Shown here: one piece after another, positions 15,462 to 24,423 of the stretch
Numbering within the stretch: position 1 is the stretch's first letter
How the letters are laid out: each line of letters begins with the position of its first letter
NCBI GenBank assembly: GCA_946406555.1
Contig: CAMJLB010000003.1
Location: forward strand, 1-50,432
Reading direction: 5' to 3'
Length of the DNA stretch: 50,432 nt
From: an uncultured Prevotellaceae bacterium
GTDB taxonomy: Bacteria > Bacteroidota > Bacteroidia > Bacteroidales > Bacteroidaceae
Notes under the pieces: generated by a model
The model's database searches: none
Seen by the model: only the letters and a program-made list of their open reading frames with translations
What the model was told of the DNA's origin: nothing
Translations under genes and position numbers: made by a program

Positions 15462-16820
15462 TTAGTTGGCGAGTTTCTGAAGCGATGAAAGGTTGGTGAG
15501 CATGCTTGGCCCCCAGGCGGGATCGTCGACGAGACTGGCTGATGCCGTACCGTCGGCATGGATGGCCAGCGTGACGAGCAAGGCCGAGGTGCAGTTGTAA
15601 CGTGATGGGTTGGTGGCTGTGAAATTATAGCCTACGCGCACTTTATTGTTGTTCCATTTCAGAGTGAATGAGGCTTCGTCTGAAATCCAGAGATGTCCGT
15701 CTTCTATGCTGTAGGTGGCGAAGTAGACGGCGTTTCCGCCAATGTCGCCTACGGTTTGCGGTCCTAAGGTAAGGTAGCCGGTAGCGTCGTTGTAGTGAAG
15801 CTTCAGTTCATACTTGCTGCTTAGACCGCGAAGGCTGTAGGTGTTTTCTAATCGGTTGGGAGCGAGTTCCACTCGTGTAGAACTGCTGTTGCCGTTGTAG
15901 CGCAGATTGTAGTTGCCTGCATAATTCTTAAAAGGCACTATCCCCTCTTTTGCATTCATGCCCTTGAGCACCACATCGGCGCTGCCGGCATCAAGGCAGG
16001 TGAAAGTGGTATCGGCCTGGTTGAAGGCAAAAGCCTGTACTCTTTTGCCGCCCAGCGTTATAGGGTTGTAGAGGCGTATGCCTTGGTTGTTGACAACAAA
16101 TGAAACGGTAGCGATTGTGTCCGTGCCGTTGACGAAGTTCAGACGCTTGCTTGCCATGGAGAAAAGGCCTTCTACGTCGGCAGTGCCTATCTGTCCTTTG
16201 AATCCCTGTGGCAGGTTGTCGTAGATGTCGATGGTGCGCTGAGAATAGTCTTCGGCTGTGGCCTTGAGACGTCGCAGTTGCATGTTGCGTCGCGACTTCT
16301 TGCCATAGATGGTGATGAGAGAGTCGGTGATGTTGCTCACCACAAACTCGAATTCTCCGCCCTTGGCTTCGTATTCGCTGCTGCTTGGTGTGGAGAAATA
16401 GTGCAAGAGCGGGCTATAGGTGTCGAAAGAGAGTACTGGCCCGCTGTCGCTTGTGAGGCGGTATAGGCACTGGTCGGTGCTGTCGGGCACGAGTGAGCAG
16501 CCAATGGTGGCCGACAGGGAATCGAACTTGATGGTGTAGACGATGCCGCCGAAGTTCTCGGCGCTATAGTACTCCAGCTCCCAGCCATAGGGTGCGCTGC
16601 GCAGGGTGTGCTTCATCTGGTCGAGAGTGGCCTGCAGGCGTAGTGGTGCCGACTGTTCGAAGGCTTCCTCCTGATCTTTCAGACACGAAGTGAAGGCAAA
16701 AAGGACGGCGAGAAGAGGGAGAGCCTTTGTCACTATAAAATGACGGCCCGCAGAGACCTTTGCCGTCATAGAATGGCGGCCTACAGAGACTGTAAGGGGG
16801 AGAAGGCTGTTATAAGTCAT
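15462..16820 (-). CDS. DUF4302 lipoprotein
   Basis: 452-aa lipoprotein with Cys46 in FAFTSCLKDQ as the likely lipid anchor. The mature part matches the DUF4302 pattern: an N-terminal TLRSAPYGWELEYY block, a gly/aromatic YTIKFDSLSA strand, then a beta-rich domain. DUF4302 proteins regularly occur beside SusC/SusD pairs and HExxH lipoproteins, but no activity is established. The 45 residues before the Cys are longer than a normal lipoprotein signal and contain two 11-residue repeats (VSVGRHSMTAK, VSAGRHFIVTK). An internal ATG at residue 18 could give a shorter, more normal leader. Confidence 0.88.
   Translation of the reverse strand: MTYNSLLPLTVSVGRHSMTAKVSAGRHFIVTKALPLLAVLFAFTSCLKDQEEAFEQSAPLRLQATLDQMKHTLRSAPYGWELEYYSAENFGGIVYTIKFDSLSATIGCSLVPDSTDQCLYRLTSDSGPVLSFDTYSPLLHYFSTPSSSEYEAKGGEFEFVVSNITDSLITIYGKKSRRNMQLRRLKATAEDYSQRTIDIYDNLPQGFKGQIGTADVEGLFSMASKRLNFVNGTDTIATVSFVVNNQGIRLYNPITLGGKRVQAFAFNQADTTFTCLDAGSADVVLKGMNAKEGIVPFKNYAGNYNLRYNGNSSSTRVELAPNRLENTYSLRGLSSKYELKLHYNDATGYLTLGPQTVGDIGGNAVYFATYSIEDGHLWISDEASFTLKWNNNKVRVGYNFTATNPSRYNCTSALLVTLAIHADGTASASLVDDPAWGPSMLTNLSSLQKLAN
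16715..16780 (-). repeat. Two 33-nt in-frame repeats in the leader of the DUF4302 lipoprotein
   Basis: Minus-strand units begin at 16780 and 16747 with GCCGCC/GCCGTC, then ATT.TAT.G.C.GCAAAG. They encode 11-residue units with GRHSMTAK and GRHFIVTK. The same DNA family occurs in the leader of the neighbouring BACON lipoprotein gene, in the same reading frame. Confidence 0.8.
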
Positions 16821-16861
16821 ATATTCTGTATTCTTATTTTTATTACGGTATCAGTTGATGA

Positions 16862-17764
16862 TTATCGAGTGAGGTCGACGAGGTCTACACGCCCCTGAGT
16901 GAGGTCTCGCTGGCGGCGCTGTATGGCCTCTCGCAGTTTATAGATGTCTATGCCAAAGGCGGTGAGCATGTAGTCGGACACAATGTCGAGCTTGGCGTTG
17001 ATGAGGTGTGCCCCTTGGGTGCCAGCCTGTTGCATCCATGTCTTCCATTGCTCCTCGCTGTTGCAGATGAAATAGGACAGCATCTCGGCAAAGTCTTCTG
17101 TATCGGAATGCTGGGCATAGGTTGATATGAATCCTCGAGGCAGGTTGCCGGCATTATAGGGGGCTTCGCTCCATTTGTCGGCCACGTAGCCCGAACCGGT
17201 AATGAGCTTGAAGTCGGCCGAATAGTCTTTGGTCTGGTTCAGGATATGCGTAAACTCGTGATGAATGGTTTTCAGATAGTAGTAGTTCAGGCTTTCGGCA
17301 TTGCCCATGTACTTTTCAATATAGTTTACGCCCGAGAGCATGATTTTTCGTCCTCCCTCTGCTGTGCCGAGGATAAAGGTGCCGTTGTTGTTGTACTCCC
17401 ACTCGCCAATAGTGAAGATGAGCTTTGGAAAATAACTTCTTGTGAAGGTAATGCCTGCCACCTCGTCGTAGGCTTCAAGACAGACATACTTCACAATGTG
17501 TGCCAGTTTTACCGAAGCGTCGTAACGTGCCGGTATGGTATAGTAGTCCATGTCGCTCTCGTTGTCTTCATAGCGATATTTGAACACTATGTTGTAGGGC
17601 ATCACATAGTTGCGCTGTAGCCAGTAGTCGAACTCTGTATAGTCTACCTTGTCAGCAGTGACTATGCTCTGTGGGTTCAGGTCGTCTTCCGAACAGGAAG
17701 TGAAAATTGCCGTGCTGCAGCAACTTATCAGCCCTGCAATGAGGATGTTTTTTATTTTTGTCAT
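16862..17764 (-). CDS. Substrate import-associated zinc metallohydrolase lipoprotein
   Basis: 300-aa lipoprotein with Cys24 in the lipobox FTSC and a HEFTH zinc motif at 169-173 (H169, E170, H173); Glu/Asp in DTEDFAE near 221-227 could supply the third ligand. This fits the HExxH lipoprotein family found only beside SusC/SusD pairs and thought to cut or process imported material at the surface. I start at the ATG at 17764, because the leader MTKIKNILIAGLISC then parallels that of SusD; an ATG at 17773 is also possible. Located 36 bp after susD. Whether it cuts protein, ester or something else cannot be told from sequence. Confidence 0.9.
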   Translation of the reverse strand: MTKIKNILIAGLISCCSTAIFTSCSEDDLNPQSIVTADKVDYTEFDYWLQRNYVMPYNIVFKYRYEDNESDMDYYTIPARYDASVKLAHIVKYVCLEAYDEVAGITFTRSYFPKLIFTIGEWEYNNNGTFILGTAEGGRKIMLSGVNYIEKYMGNAESLNYYYLKTIHHEFTHILNQTKDYSADFKLITGSGYVADKWSEAPYNAGNLPRGFISTYAQHSDTEDFAEMLSYFICNSEEQWKTWMQQAGTQGAHLINAKLDIVSDYMLTAFGIDIYKLREAIQRRQRDLTQGRVDLVDLTR

Positions 17765-17800
17765 AAATGGCATTGTCTGTTATTGTTAATATCTTAAACA

Positions 17801-19390
17801 TTACCTGGGGTTGGGCTGTACGCCTGCCGACCGTGCTTTCACCGGAATCTGCATTGCCCTTCTTGGGTCGTCGGTGGTGAGCAAGTCGGTGCGTTGCTGA
17901 GGCATTCCCTCGGCATTGATGATGCGTCGCACAATCTCTATTCCATAACGTTTCACGTCGTACCAGCGCAGTCCGGTCTGTAGCGTTTCTATGCGCCGGA
18001 ATCCGAGTACACACTGTAGCATGGCCTCTTTCATGTCGCCTTCAGCACCGATGTCGAACTTCGGGTGCAGGTGTTTCTTGATGGTCGAGGCGATGCCTTT
18101 CTCGTCGCTGTAGCTATAGCCAATATTGTTGTAGAACGCCTGTATGTCGTTCGGTGTGAGCACCTGTGAGGTGTTGATGAAGTTTTGCATCCATAGTGTA
18201 AGGTCTTGTGCCGCCTTGTCGTACTGGTTGCTCAGAACATAGGCTTCAGCTCGATTGAGCAGAGCCTCGTCGGTAGTGAAGGCAGGATAGACAGTGTGGA
18301 AAAAGCCTATGCCCGCTACGGGGTCGGTATATTCTACGAGCACTGGCAACTTCCAGAAAATGCTTTTGTCGAGATTGGTTGCCGAATAGGTGTTCATCTC
18401 CTGATAGGGCCTTGCGCTGCCCCAGATATTGGCAGCATCGCCGTCTTCGTGCTGAGCAAGATATCGTCCGTGCGAGTATTTCGACATGTACTGATAGGGT
18501 CCGAAGACCAGTCCTATGCTGCTATATCCTGAAAGCAGGAGCAGGTTGCAGTTCAGCGTGGCATCGATGTAGTGCTGTGTGATGGCATCGAAGGTCTGTG
18601 TCATGGTTGCCATATAGCTCCAATCTCTCAGCATAGCCTGTGGGGTATTTCCCAGACAGCGTGTGGCGTAGTCGATGACCTTGTCCCATTGCTCATAATA
18701 GAGGTAGAAGCGTGCAGCAAAGGCATAGGCGGCTTTCTGGTTGAAGTGGTATTTGGGCACCTGATAGTTGTTGCCCACGATGGGGAGCGCTTCTTGCAAG
18801 TCACGGTCAATGAGCTGATAGACCTCTGCTACGGTGTTTCGTGGCGGGTTAGCGTCGAGTGTTTCGGCCGTGTGCTGCATATAGGCAATACCAAGGTCGG
18901 TGGTGCTGGTCTTGCTGTTGTAGGCATGTCCAAACATGTTGACGAGCACAAAGTGCAGGTATGCCCTGCAGAGCAGTGCTTCGGCGCGTGCCTGCTGCAG
19001 TGCCGTGGTGGTGGCACCGCCCATGGCGTCGATGGCTTCAAGAGCCATGTTTGCAGAGGCTATGCAGCCGTAAGCATCTTCCCACACGTTTTCGGCTCCC
19101 TGGTTGTTGGCCTCGGTAACGTCCTGCCAACTGTACACCTGATCCATAAAACGGTTGGTATTGGGGTTCTGTATGCCGTAGTTGTCTACATTGTCGCTCA
19201 TCACCTCGGCCACGAGCAGCACGTCGTGGGTTATGTAGCAGGAACCCAGCAGTTTCTGCACTTTCTCGACAGAGGTGATCTCGGTGCGGTTGTCGGGTAG
19301 CTCGTCGAGGTAGCTGTCGCAGGAGGCGAGTGTGGCGGCAATGCCACAACTTATCAAGCCGGCAATGAGATTATTATGGAGTCTTGTCAT
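17801..19390 (-). CDS. SusD/RagB family nutrient-binding outer membrane lipoprotein
   Basis: 529-aa SusD-type lipoprotein, Cys24 in LASC. The N-terminal DSYLDELPDNRTEI, the internal YGCIASANMALEAID and RAEALLCRAYLHFVLVNMFG helices, and the C-terminal FRRIETLQTGLRWYDVKRYG block are the SusD/RagB pattern of TPR-like helices. It would form the lid of the SusC channel and bind the substrate at the cell surface. It lies 33 bp after susC. The family type says nothing firm about the substrate. Confidence 0.95.
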   Translation of the reverse strand: MTRLHNNLIAGLISCGIAATLASCDSYLDELPDNRTEITSVEKVQKLLGSCYITHDVLLVAEVMSDNVDNYGIQNPNTNRFMDQVYSWQDVTEANNQGAENVWEDAYGCIASANMALEAIDAMGGATTTALQQARAEALLCRAYLHFVLVNMFGHAYNSKTSTTDLGIAYMQHTAETLDANPPRNTVAEVYQLIDRDLQEALPIVGNNYQVPKYHFNQKAAYAFAARFYLYYEQWDKVIDYATRCLGNTPQAMLRDWSYMATMTQTFDAITQHYIDATLNCNLLLLSGYSSIGLVFGPYQYMSKYSHGRYLAQHEDGDAANIWGSARPYQEMNTYSATNLDKSIFWKLPVLVEYTDPVAGIGFFHTVYPAFTTDEALLNRAEAYVLSNQYDKAAQDLTLWMQNFINTSQVLTPNDIQAFYNNIGYSYSDEKGIASTIKKHLHPKFDIGAEGDMKEAMLQCVLGFRRIETLQTGLRWYDVKRYGIEIVRRIINAEGMPQQRTDLLTTDDPRRAMQIPVKARSAGVQPNPR

Positions 19391-19423
19391 AATCGATAGT
19401 CTATTGTCTTAATAATGAATAAT

Positions 19424-22400
19424 TTATAGTCCCACCCTGAGAGTCATTGTAAACTGCTTGGGCATAGGCACTGCCACACCGCCTGCGTTGCTGAACTCGG
19501 GGTCTTGACCGTTGAGCTTCTTGTCGGCATAGATGAGGAAGAGGTTCGTGGCCTGCAGTTTCACCCCGAGGGTGTTGATGCCAATGTGCGAGATGAGTTG
19601 TTTGGGGAAGTCATAGCCCAGTGAGATCTCCTTCATGCGGATGAAGTCTCCCTTTGCCACTCGTGCCGTAGAATAGTTGTAGGCATTGTATGCAATGCTT
19701 AGGTTGGTATCCTGCCGGTTCTGCCGTGTCGAGGCGATGGTGGGAATGTCGGTGTAACGTTCGTCGCCTGGCACCATCCATCGGTTCTTGAATTCTTTCG
19801 GAGTGGCTGTGAGGTCGCTGTATTGGTTGCTGAATACCGGGTCGAGGCGTACCACGTTGCCGAAAGAATAGGTGACGAAGAGATTAAGGGTGAGCTGTTT
19901 CCACTTCAGCGTGTTGCCCAGTGAGCCCACATCGGTGGGGTCTATGGAGCCGGAGAACTCCAAGAAGTCGAGGCTTTGCCGTTCGTAGGCTTGGAAGTTG
20001 ATGTTTGAGGTGGTGTTGTATCCTCCTACGTTGAAGGTAGGCAGTCCCTCTTTGTTCAGTCCAGCGAAGGGAATGCTGAAGAGCGACCTGACGGGATATC
20101 CCTCAAGCGTGAAGCCCGTTCCGCTGACGAGTGTGATGAGCCTTTGTGCCGACTCCATCTTCGTTACCTCGCTGTGGGTGTGGGAATAGATGAGATTGGT
20201 GGCCCATGAGAAGTCTTTCTGCTTGATGTTTACGCTGGCTATGCTCAGTTCTACACCATTAGCCTTCATCTCGGCCACGTTCATCAAAGGTATGAGCCCT
20301 CCTGCATAGCCGGCCACCATCTTCGGCCCTATGAGGTCGTAGTTGTTGCGCTGATACCAGTCGAATCCCAGGCTGAGCCTGCCTCCGAAGAGTGACGTCT
20401 CGAGTCCGATGTTCAGCTCGTGTTTCTTCTCGTAGGTGAGGTCGGGGTTTCCTGGCTGATAGAGCGAAATGTTGGTCTCCTTAACGCTTGTGAAGGGGCG
20501 CCAGGGGTTGTTTGGCAGGAAGATGTTCGACGAGTTGGTGACGCTGGCAGGTCCTCGGTCGGCTGTGAGCGAGTAGCTTGCTTTCAGAGACAGCTGCTGC
20601 ATGGGCAATGACAGGCGTTCGAAGAAAGGCTCCTCATGCACGTTCCACGCTGCCGATATGTTCCATGTGGGCAGCCATCGTGCCGAGCGTGCACGCCCCA
20701 TGCGGTTGGTGCCCTCGTAGCGGAAGGTGCCGTTCACCGTGTAGCGCCCTTTATAGGAATAGGTGGCGTTGGCAAAGAAGGCGGTGCTGCGCTCGCGAGT
20801 GTTTGAGAGCGAGTAGTAGTCGGTATTGTTTTCCTGCATTTTCTTGAATGCCAGATAGTTGAATGATGCTATCTCTCCGTTGTCGAAGAGCACGCCCCAG
20901 TCACTGTTGTGGGTGTTGTGGCGGTTCATGTAGTTCACCTCCATGCCGGCGTAGAGGTTCATGATGTGTGTATCGCGGAACACGTCGTTGTAGGCCGCCG
21001 AAGCTCTAAAGTCGTAGCCTGTCATGCGGTTGTCGGTTCGTTCGAGTATGCCTCCTTCCGGCAGTACCGAGACGGGCAGCGCATAGATGTTGTCGGGGTC
21101 GGTATACAGGTAGCTGTTCTTCTCGCGAATGGTCGATGTGCCCATGGCGCGATAGGCCTCTGCCTGGTTCGATGTTTCAAGAATGTAGTGCTCTATGCTG
21201 TTGGTAGAGTATTTCATGGCGCCCAGAGCGGTCAGTTCCACCTTGGTGATGGGCTTCCATGTGAGTTTGCCTTGCAGTCGGAACTCGTTTACGTTGAGGT
21301 CCATGTAGTTGTTGTCCAGCTCATGGAAGATGTTGAAGGGTGCGTAGTTGCGGGTGTAGTAGGTGTTGGCATCGAGCGCCCTGCTGGTGTTCAGTGCGTA
21401 GCTGTAGGGATTGATGTCGAAGGAGCGGCTTACCTGTCCTGCCACAGGGTCGATGTCCTGACTGAGGGTACCCGGTGCTTCCTGGTTTCTGAACGATGCA
21501 TTGGCTATGATGCCCACCTTCAGTTGCTTCGACAGGTCGAAGTCGGCGTTGATGTTGGCTGTGTAACGCTCAACGCTGCTCCGCTTGGTCCAGCCGGGGT
21601 CGTACATGGCACTCACCGATGCATAGTAGGTGCCTTTGTCGGAACCGCCCGACATAGACACCGAGTGGGTGTGCTGCAGCGAGTTGTTGAACAGCAGGTC
21701 GAACCAGTCGGTGTTTCTGTATTCGGCCTCTCTGAGGTAGGCAGCGCGAGCCTCTGGTGTATTGGCCAGTGCAAACTGACCTGTCACCGGGTTGTATTCG
21801 GTCATCATCTGGTACATTTTTCCGTAGATGCCGCTTTCCGAAGCGTTGGCCGTCTCGGCGTAGTTCAGGAATCCTTTCTGCTCCAGTTCCTGATAGACAC
21901 CCACCTGGTCTTGCGAGTTCATGATGTTGAAGGTGGCATAATTGGGCTTCAGCCTCATGGTGTACTCGCCGGTATAGTTGATGCGTGTCTGTCCGGCCTT
22001 GCCTTTCTTGGTGGTCACAACAATCACGCCAGCCATTGCGCGCGCACCATAAATAGAGGTGGCACTTCCATCTTTTAGAATCTGGAATGATTCGATGTCG
22101 TCAGAGTTGAGTCCTGCAATAGCGCTTGAGATGAGCGTGTTGGCGTCGCCAGAGGCGAGGTCATCTGCCGATACGTCGACGATGTCCTCCATGATTACCC
22201 CGTCGACCACCCAGAGCGGCTTGCTGGATCCGTAGATGGAAGTTGCTCCGCGCACACGAATCTTAGGAGCAGCGCCAAAGGTGCCGCTCACGTTCTGCAC
22301 GCTCACGCCGGCGGCGCGTCCCTCTAAGGCACGGCTCACGTCGGCCACGCCGTCCAGCTTGGTGGCATCGCCGCTGAGTTTGGTTGATGAACCGGTGAAG

Positions 22401-22741
22401 AGACGCTTGTCCATCTTCTGCATGCCCGTCACTACCACGTCGTCGAGTGTAGTGGCATCGGGTTGCATCACAATGCGCATCTGTGGTTTCGGTGTGAGCG
22501 TTTGTGTAAGCATGCCAATATAGCTTACCACAATTTTTTTGCCAGAAGGCACTTTCGTGCTGAATTGCCCGTCAATATTGGTTATTACGCCGGTCTTCTG
22601 GCCTTGTATTACCACAGAGGCACCAATCACGGGCTCGCCATCTTCAGCAGAAACCACTGTGCCCTTCACTTCTGTCTGTGCCAATGCTATTCCGATGAAA
22701 ATGAAGAAACTGGCTAATGTCGATATTAGTCTTTTTTGCAT
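19424..22741 (-). CDS. SusC/RagA family TonB-linked outer membrane transporter
   Basis: 1105-aa TonB-dependent transporter, first gene of the eight-gene operon. I start at the ATG at 22741: the frame is open further upstream, but MQKRLISTLASFFIFIGIAL, then AQ, is a signal peptide. Next comes the carboxypeptidase-like regulatory domain (KGTVVSAEDGEPVIGASV), a plug with DVVVTGMQ and VRGATSIYGSSKPLWVVDG, the SusC signature GSATSIYGARAMAGVIVVTT, and a long beta-barrel ending MPKQFTMTLRVGL. Aromatic C-terminus is replaced by Leu. A TAACTTTG promoter lies 60 bp upstream. It should move substrate across the outer membrane with TonB energy. Confidence 0.96.
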   Translation of the reverse strand: MQKRLISTLASFFIFIGIALAQTEVKGTVVSAEDGEPVIGASVVIQGQKTGVITNIDGQFSTKVPSGKKIVVSYIGMLTQTLTPKPQMRIVMQPDATTLDDVVVTGMQKMDKRLFTGSSTKLSGDATKLDGVADVSRALEGRAAGVSVQNVSGTFGAAPKIRVRGATSIYGSSKPLWVVDGVIMEDIVDVSADDLASGDANTLISSAIAGLNSDDIESFQILKDGSATSIYGARAMAGVIVVTTKKGKAGQTRINYTGEYTMRLKPNYATFNIMNSQDQVGVYQELEQKGFLNYAETANASESGIYGKMYQMMTEYNPVTGQFALANTPEARAAYLREAEYRNTDWFDLLFNNSLQHTHSVSMSGGSDKGTYYASVSAMYDPGWTKRSSVERYTANINADFDLSKQLKVGIIANASFRNQEAPGTLSQDIDPVAGQVSRSFDINPYSYALNTSRALDANTYYTRNYAPFNIFHELDNNYMDLNVNEFRLQGKLTWKPITKVELTALGAMKYSTNSIEHYILETSNQAEAYRAMGTSTIREKNSYLYTDPDNIYALPVSVLPEGGILERTDNRMTGYDFRASAAYNDVFRDTHIMNLYAGMEVNYMNRHNTHNSDWGVLFDNGEIASFNYLAFKKMQENNTDYYSLSNTRERSTAFFANATYSYKGRYTVNGTFRYEGTNRMGRARSARWLPTWNISAAWNVHEEPFFERLSLPMQQLSLKASYSLTADRGPASVTNSSNIFLPNNPWRPFTSVKETNISLYQPGNPDLTYEKKHELNIGLETSLFGGRLSLGFDWYQRNNYDLIGPKMVAGYAGGLIPLMNVAEMKANGVELSIASVNIKQKDFSWATNLIYSHTHSEVTKMESAQRLITLVSGTGFTLEGYPVRSLFSIPFAGLNKEGLPTFNVGGYNTTSNINFQAYERQSLDFLEFSGSIDPTDVGSLGNTLKWKQLTLNLFVTYSFGNVVRLDPVFSNQYSDLTATPKEFKNRWMVPGDERYTDIPTIASTRQNRQDTNLSIAYNAYNYSTARVAKGDFIRMKEISLGYDFPKQLISHIGINTLGVKLQATNLFLIYADKKLNGQDPEFSNAGGVAVPMPKQFTMTLRVGL

Positions 22742-22800
22742 TCTCGTTGTGTTGTTGTTTGGTTTTTGTATTTTTATACGTTTATCTATTGATATGGTTG

Positions 22801-22830
22801 CAAAGTTACACATAATTATTTAAAATGCAA
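22801..22830 (-). promoter_or_regulatory. Promoter of the susC operon
   Basis: On the minus strand TTG (22830-22828), 19-bp spacer, TAACTTTG (22808-22801), a good fit to the Bacteroidota housekeeping promoter. The chosen susC ATG is about 60 nt downstream. It is the only convincing promoter for the 15.4-kb operon. Confidence 0.75.
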
Positions 22831-23227
22831 TACTAAAAATGAAAAAAAATTTCATTCTGTTATTTTCTGTTGTTTTTCCCTGTGTAAATCTTGCAATAGT
22901 ATAGATGTTGAGGCGCTATTGCGGGGCGAAAAGATTGTGGGTAGGCGAGATAGTCTGGAAATGTAAAAAATATTGTAAAGCCACCATGATTCTCTCCTTA
23001 ATTATGTGGCAAACTTGGAAAAAGTTTGCCATGCTTGCTGTTTTATACTATTTTTTTTCTACCTTTGCATGGTCGAAAACAATAATAAACATGTTCCTGC
23101 AGAATCTTTATAGCATTTTTACTTTTTTGCAGAGAGGGTGGGGGCAGGTTGAAACAAGTTGACGAAAAAAACGCGGCAGAGGTTTTTCCCACCGTTTTAC
23201 AGTTCCAAAGCGCAATATTTTTGATTT
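22831..23227. other. Non-coding divergent region between susC and the sigma gene
   Basis: About 400 bp beyond the susC promoter with no credible gene. It holds the sigma-gene promoter (23060) and then roughly 155 nt of leader before the ATG. The leader contains a G-rich stretch (around 23135-23150) but no clear terminator or known riboswitch. Confidence 0.6.
23060..23067 (+). promoter_or_regulatory. -7 element of the sigma-factor gene
   Basis: TACCTTTG; a TTG at 23035-23037 is 22 bp upstream, slightly wide. It predicts a leader of about 155 nt before the ATG at 23228. Confidence 0.6.
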
Positions 23228-23917
23228 ATGATAGAAAACAAGTTTAATAAGTATCTTGACGAGATAGGACATGAACAACTGCTCTCAGAGGAAGAAGAGC
23301 GGAGACTGTCGGACCGTATCAGACAGGGAGATGAGCGTGCCTTGAACCGTTTGGTAGAAGCAAACCTTCGCTTTGTGGTGGCTATTGCCAAGCAGTATCA
23401 AGGCAAGGGCCTTGACATGGCCGATCTGGTGAGTGAGGGCAATATGGGAATGCTGAAGGCTGCGATGAAGTTCGATGCCGGGCGTGGTACTCGTTTTGTC
23501 AACTATGCTGTTGTGCATGTGCGGCAGCATATAGAGAAGGCATTGAAGATGGAGAGCAAGGAGCGACGAGTGGAAAACGTGGCCGATGGGCAGTCGCGGT
23601 CGGTAGATGCGCCGCTTGGAACAAAGCCGAATGTGAGCCTGCTCTCGGTGTTGGCCGATGGCAACGCACCGCTGGCCGACGAACGAGTGTATAGTGCCAA
23701 TGCGCAGACGGCAGTAGAATATGCACTCAGGAGTCTCGACGAGCGTGAGCTACTGGTGGTCGATGCTTTCTACGGTTTGGGGCAGGAGCGGCTCACCATG
23801 GCCGAGATAGCCAATGATATGGGGCTGAAGCGAGAACGGGTGAGGCAGATTCGTGACCGCGCCATACGCCGATTAAAAAAGTCTTACAAGCACAAGCTGA
23901 AAGAGCTGCGCGGCTAA
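23228..23917 (+). CDS. Sigma-70 family factor lacking region 3 (divergent RpoD paralogue)
   Basis: 229-aa sigma factor. The order is: region 1.2 (YLDEIGHEQLLSEEEE, residues 9-24), region 2 (about 36-107, with ANLRFVVAIAKQYQGKGLDM and DLVSEGNMGMLKAA), a region-3.2-like segment (VDAPLG..VSLLSVLADGNAPLADERV, 126-154) and region 4 with a helix-turn-helix at about 190-218 (LTMAEIANDMGLKRERVRQI). Compared with the primary sigma of this phylum, about 50 residues of region 3.0/3.1 are missing, and the region 2 stretch normally reading YAVWWIRQ is YAVVHVRQ (93-100). A specialised or alternative sigma is likely. It converges with the NUDIX gene, overlapping it by 4 bp at the stops. Confidence 0.88.
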   Translation: MIENKFNKYLDEIGHEQLLSEEEERRLSDRIRQGDERALNRLVEANLRFVVAIAKQYQGKGLDMADLVSEGNMGMLKAAMKFDAGRGTRFVNYAVVHVRQHIEKALKMESKERRVENVADGQSRSVDAPLGTKPNVSLLSVLADGNAPLADERVYSANAQTAVEYALRSLDERELLVVDAFYGLGQERLTMAEIANDMGLKRERVRQIRDRAIRRLKKSYKHKLKELRG

Positions 23918-24306
23918 GGCGTAATGTCTCTCAGGGAGAGGGCCAGTGCCCTGTCTGCTGGCAGCCAGTCGACGCTGTCCAGTTCGTATGTGTGTAGCCA
24001 TCTGGCTGCCTCGTGTTCATTCAGTGTCAGATTGCCGCTTGCCACTTGACAAAGGTAGCAATGCATTTTTAGGTGGAACTTTGGATAGTCCCATTCCACA
24101 GTTTCCACCATACGCTCCACAACGATTTTCGTATCAAGTTCTTCCCATATTTCTCGTTGCAGTGCCTCTTCGGGTGTCTCGCCGGCTTCTATCTTACCGC
24201 CGGGAAACTCCCAATAGTCTTTCCATTCGCCATAGCCACGCTGTGTGGCAAAGATTTGCCCGTCGCCATCGTGGATGATGGCCGCCACCACTTCTATCTG
24301 TTTCAT
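23914..24306 (-). CDS. NUDIX hydrolase, MutT-like
   Basis: 130-aa NUDIX protein starting at the ATG at 24306 (the longer frame has no support and crosses the promoter). The Nudix box runs G37-x5-E43-x7-R51-E52-x2-E55-E56, with the final Gly of the consensus replaced by Asp (EELDTK). Arrangement and size fit MutT-like enzymes that clean 8-oxo-dGTP or related nucleotides; substrate not provable here. The -7 element ends only 5 nt before the ATG, suggesting a leaderless or nearly leaderless mRNA. Confidence 0.9.
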   Translation of the reverse strand: MKQIEVVAAIIHDGDGQIFATQRGYGEWKDYWEFPGGKIEAGETPEEALQREIWEELDTKIVVERMVETVEWDYPKFHLKMHCYLCQVASGNLTLNEHEAARWLHTYELDSVDWLPADRALALSLRDITP

Positions 24307-24311
24307 CGATG

Positions 24312-24342
24312 CAAAGGTACAAAATAAAAACGCAAAATGCAA
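24312..24342 (-). promoter_or_regulatory. Promoter of the NUDIX gene, next to its start codon
   Basis: Minus strand: TTG (24342-24340), 20-bp spacer, TACCTTTG (24319-24312), then 5 nt to the ATG at 24306. Confidence 0.72.
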
Positions 24343-24423
24343 GCGCTTTCTGCTGTTTTCCCCTATGCCCAGCTACATTCTGGCCGAAGAAGAGGCTTTG
24401 TTGGTTCAAAGTTTTGGAAAAGT

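Noticed and set aside
16862..19390. Similar leaders of SusD and the HExxH lipoprotein (IAGLISC) as recent duplication
   Set aside because: The similarity stops after the signal peptide, so convergent or conserved leader composition is enough to explain it.
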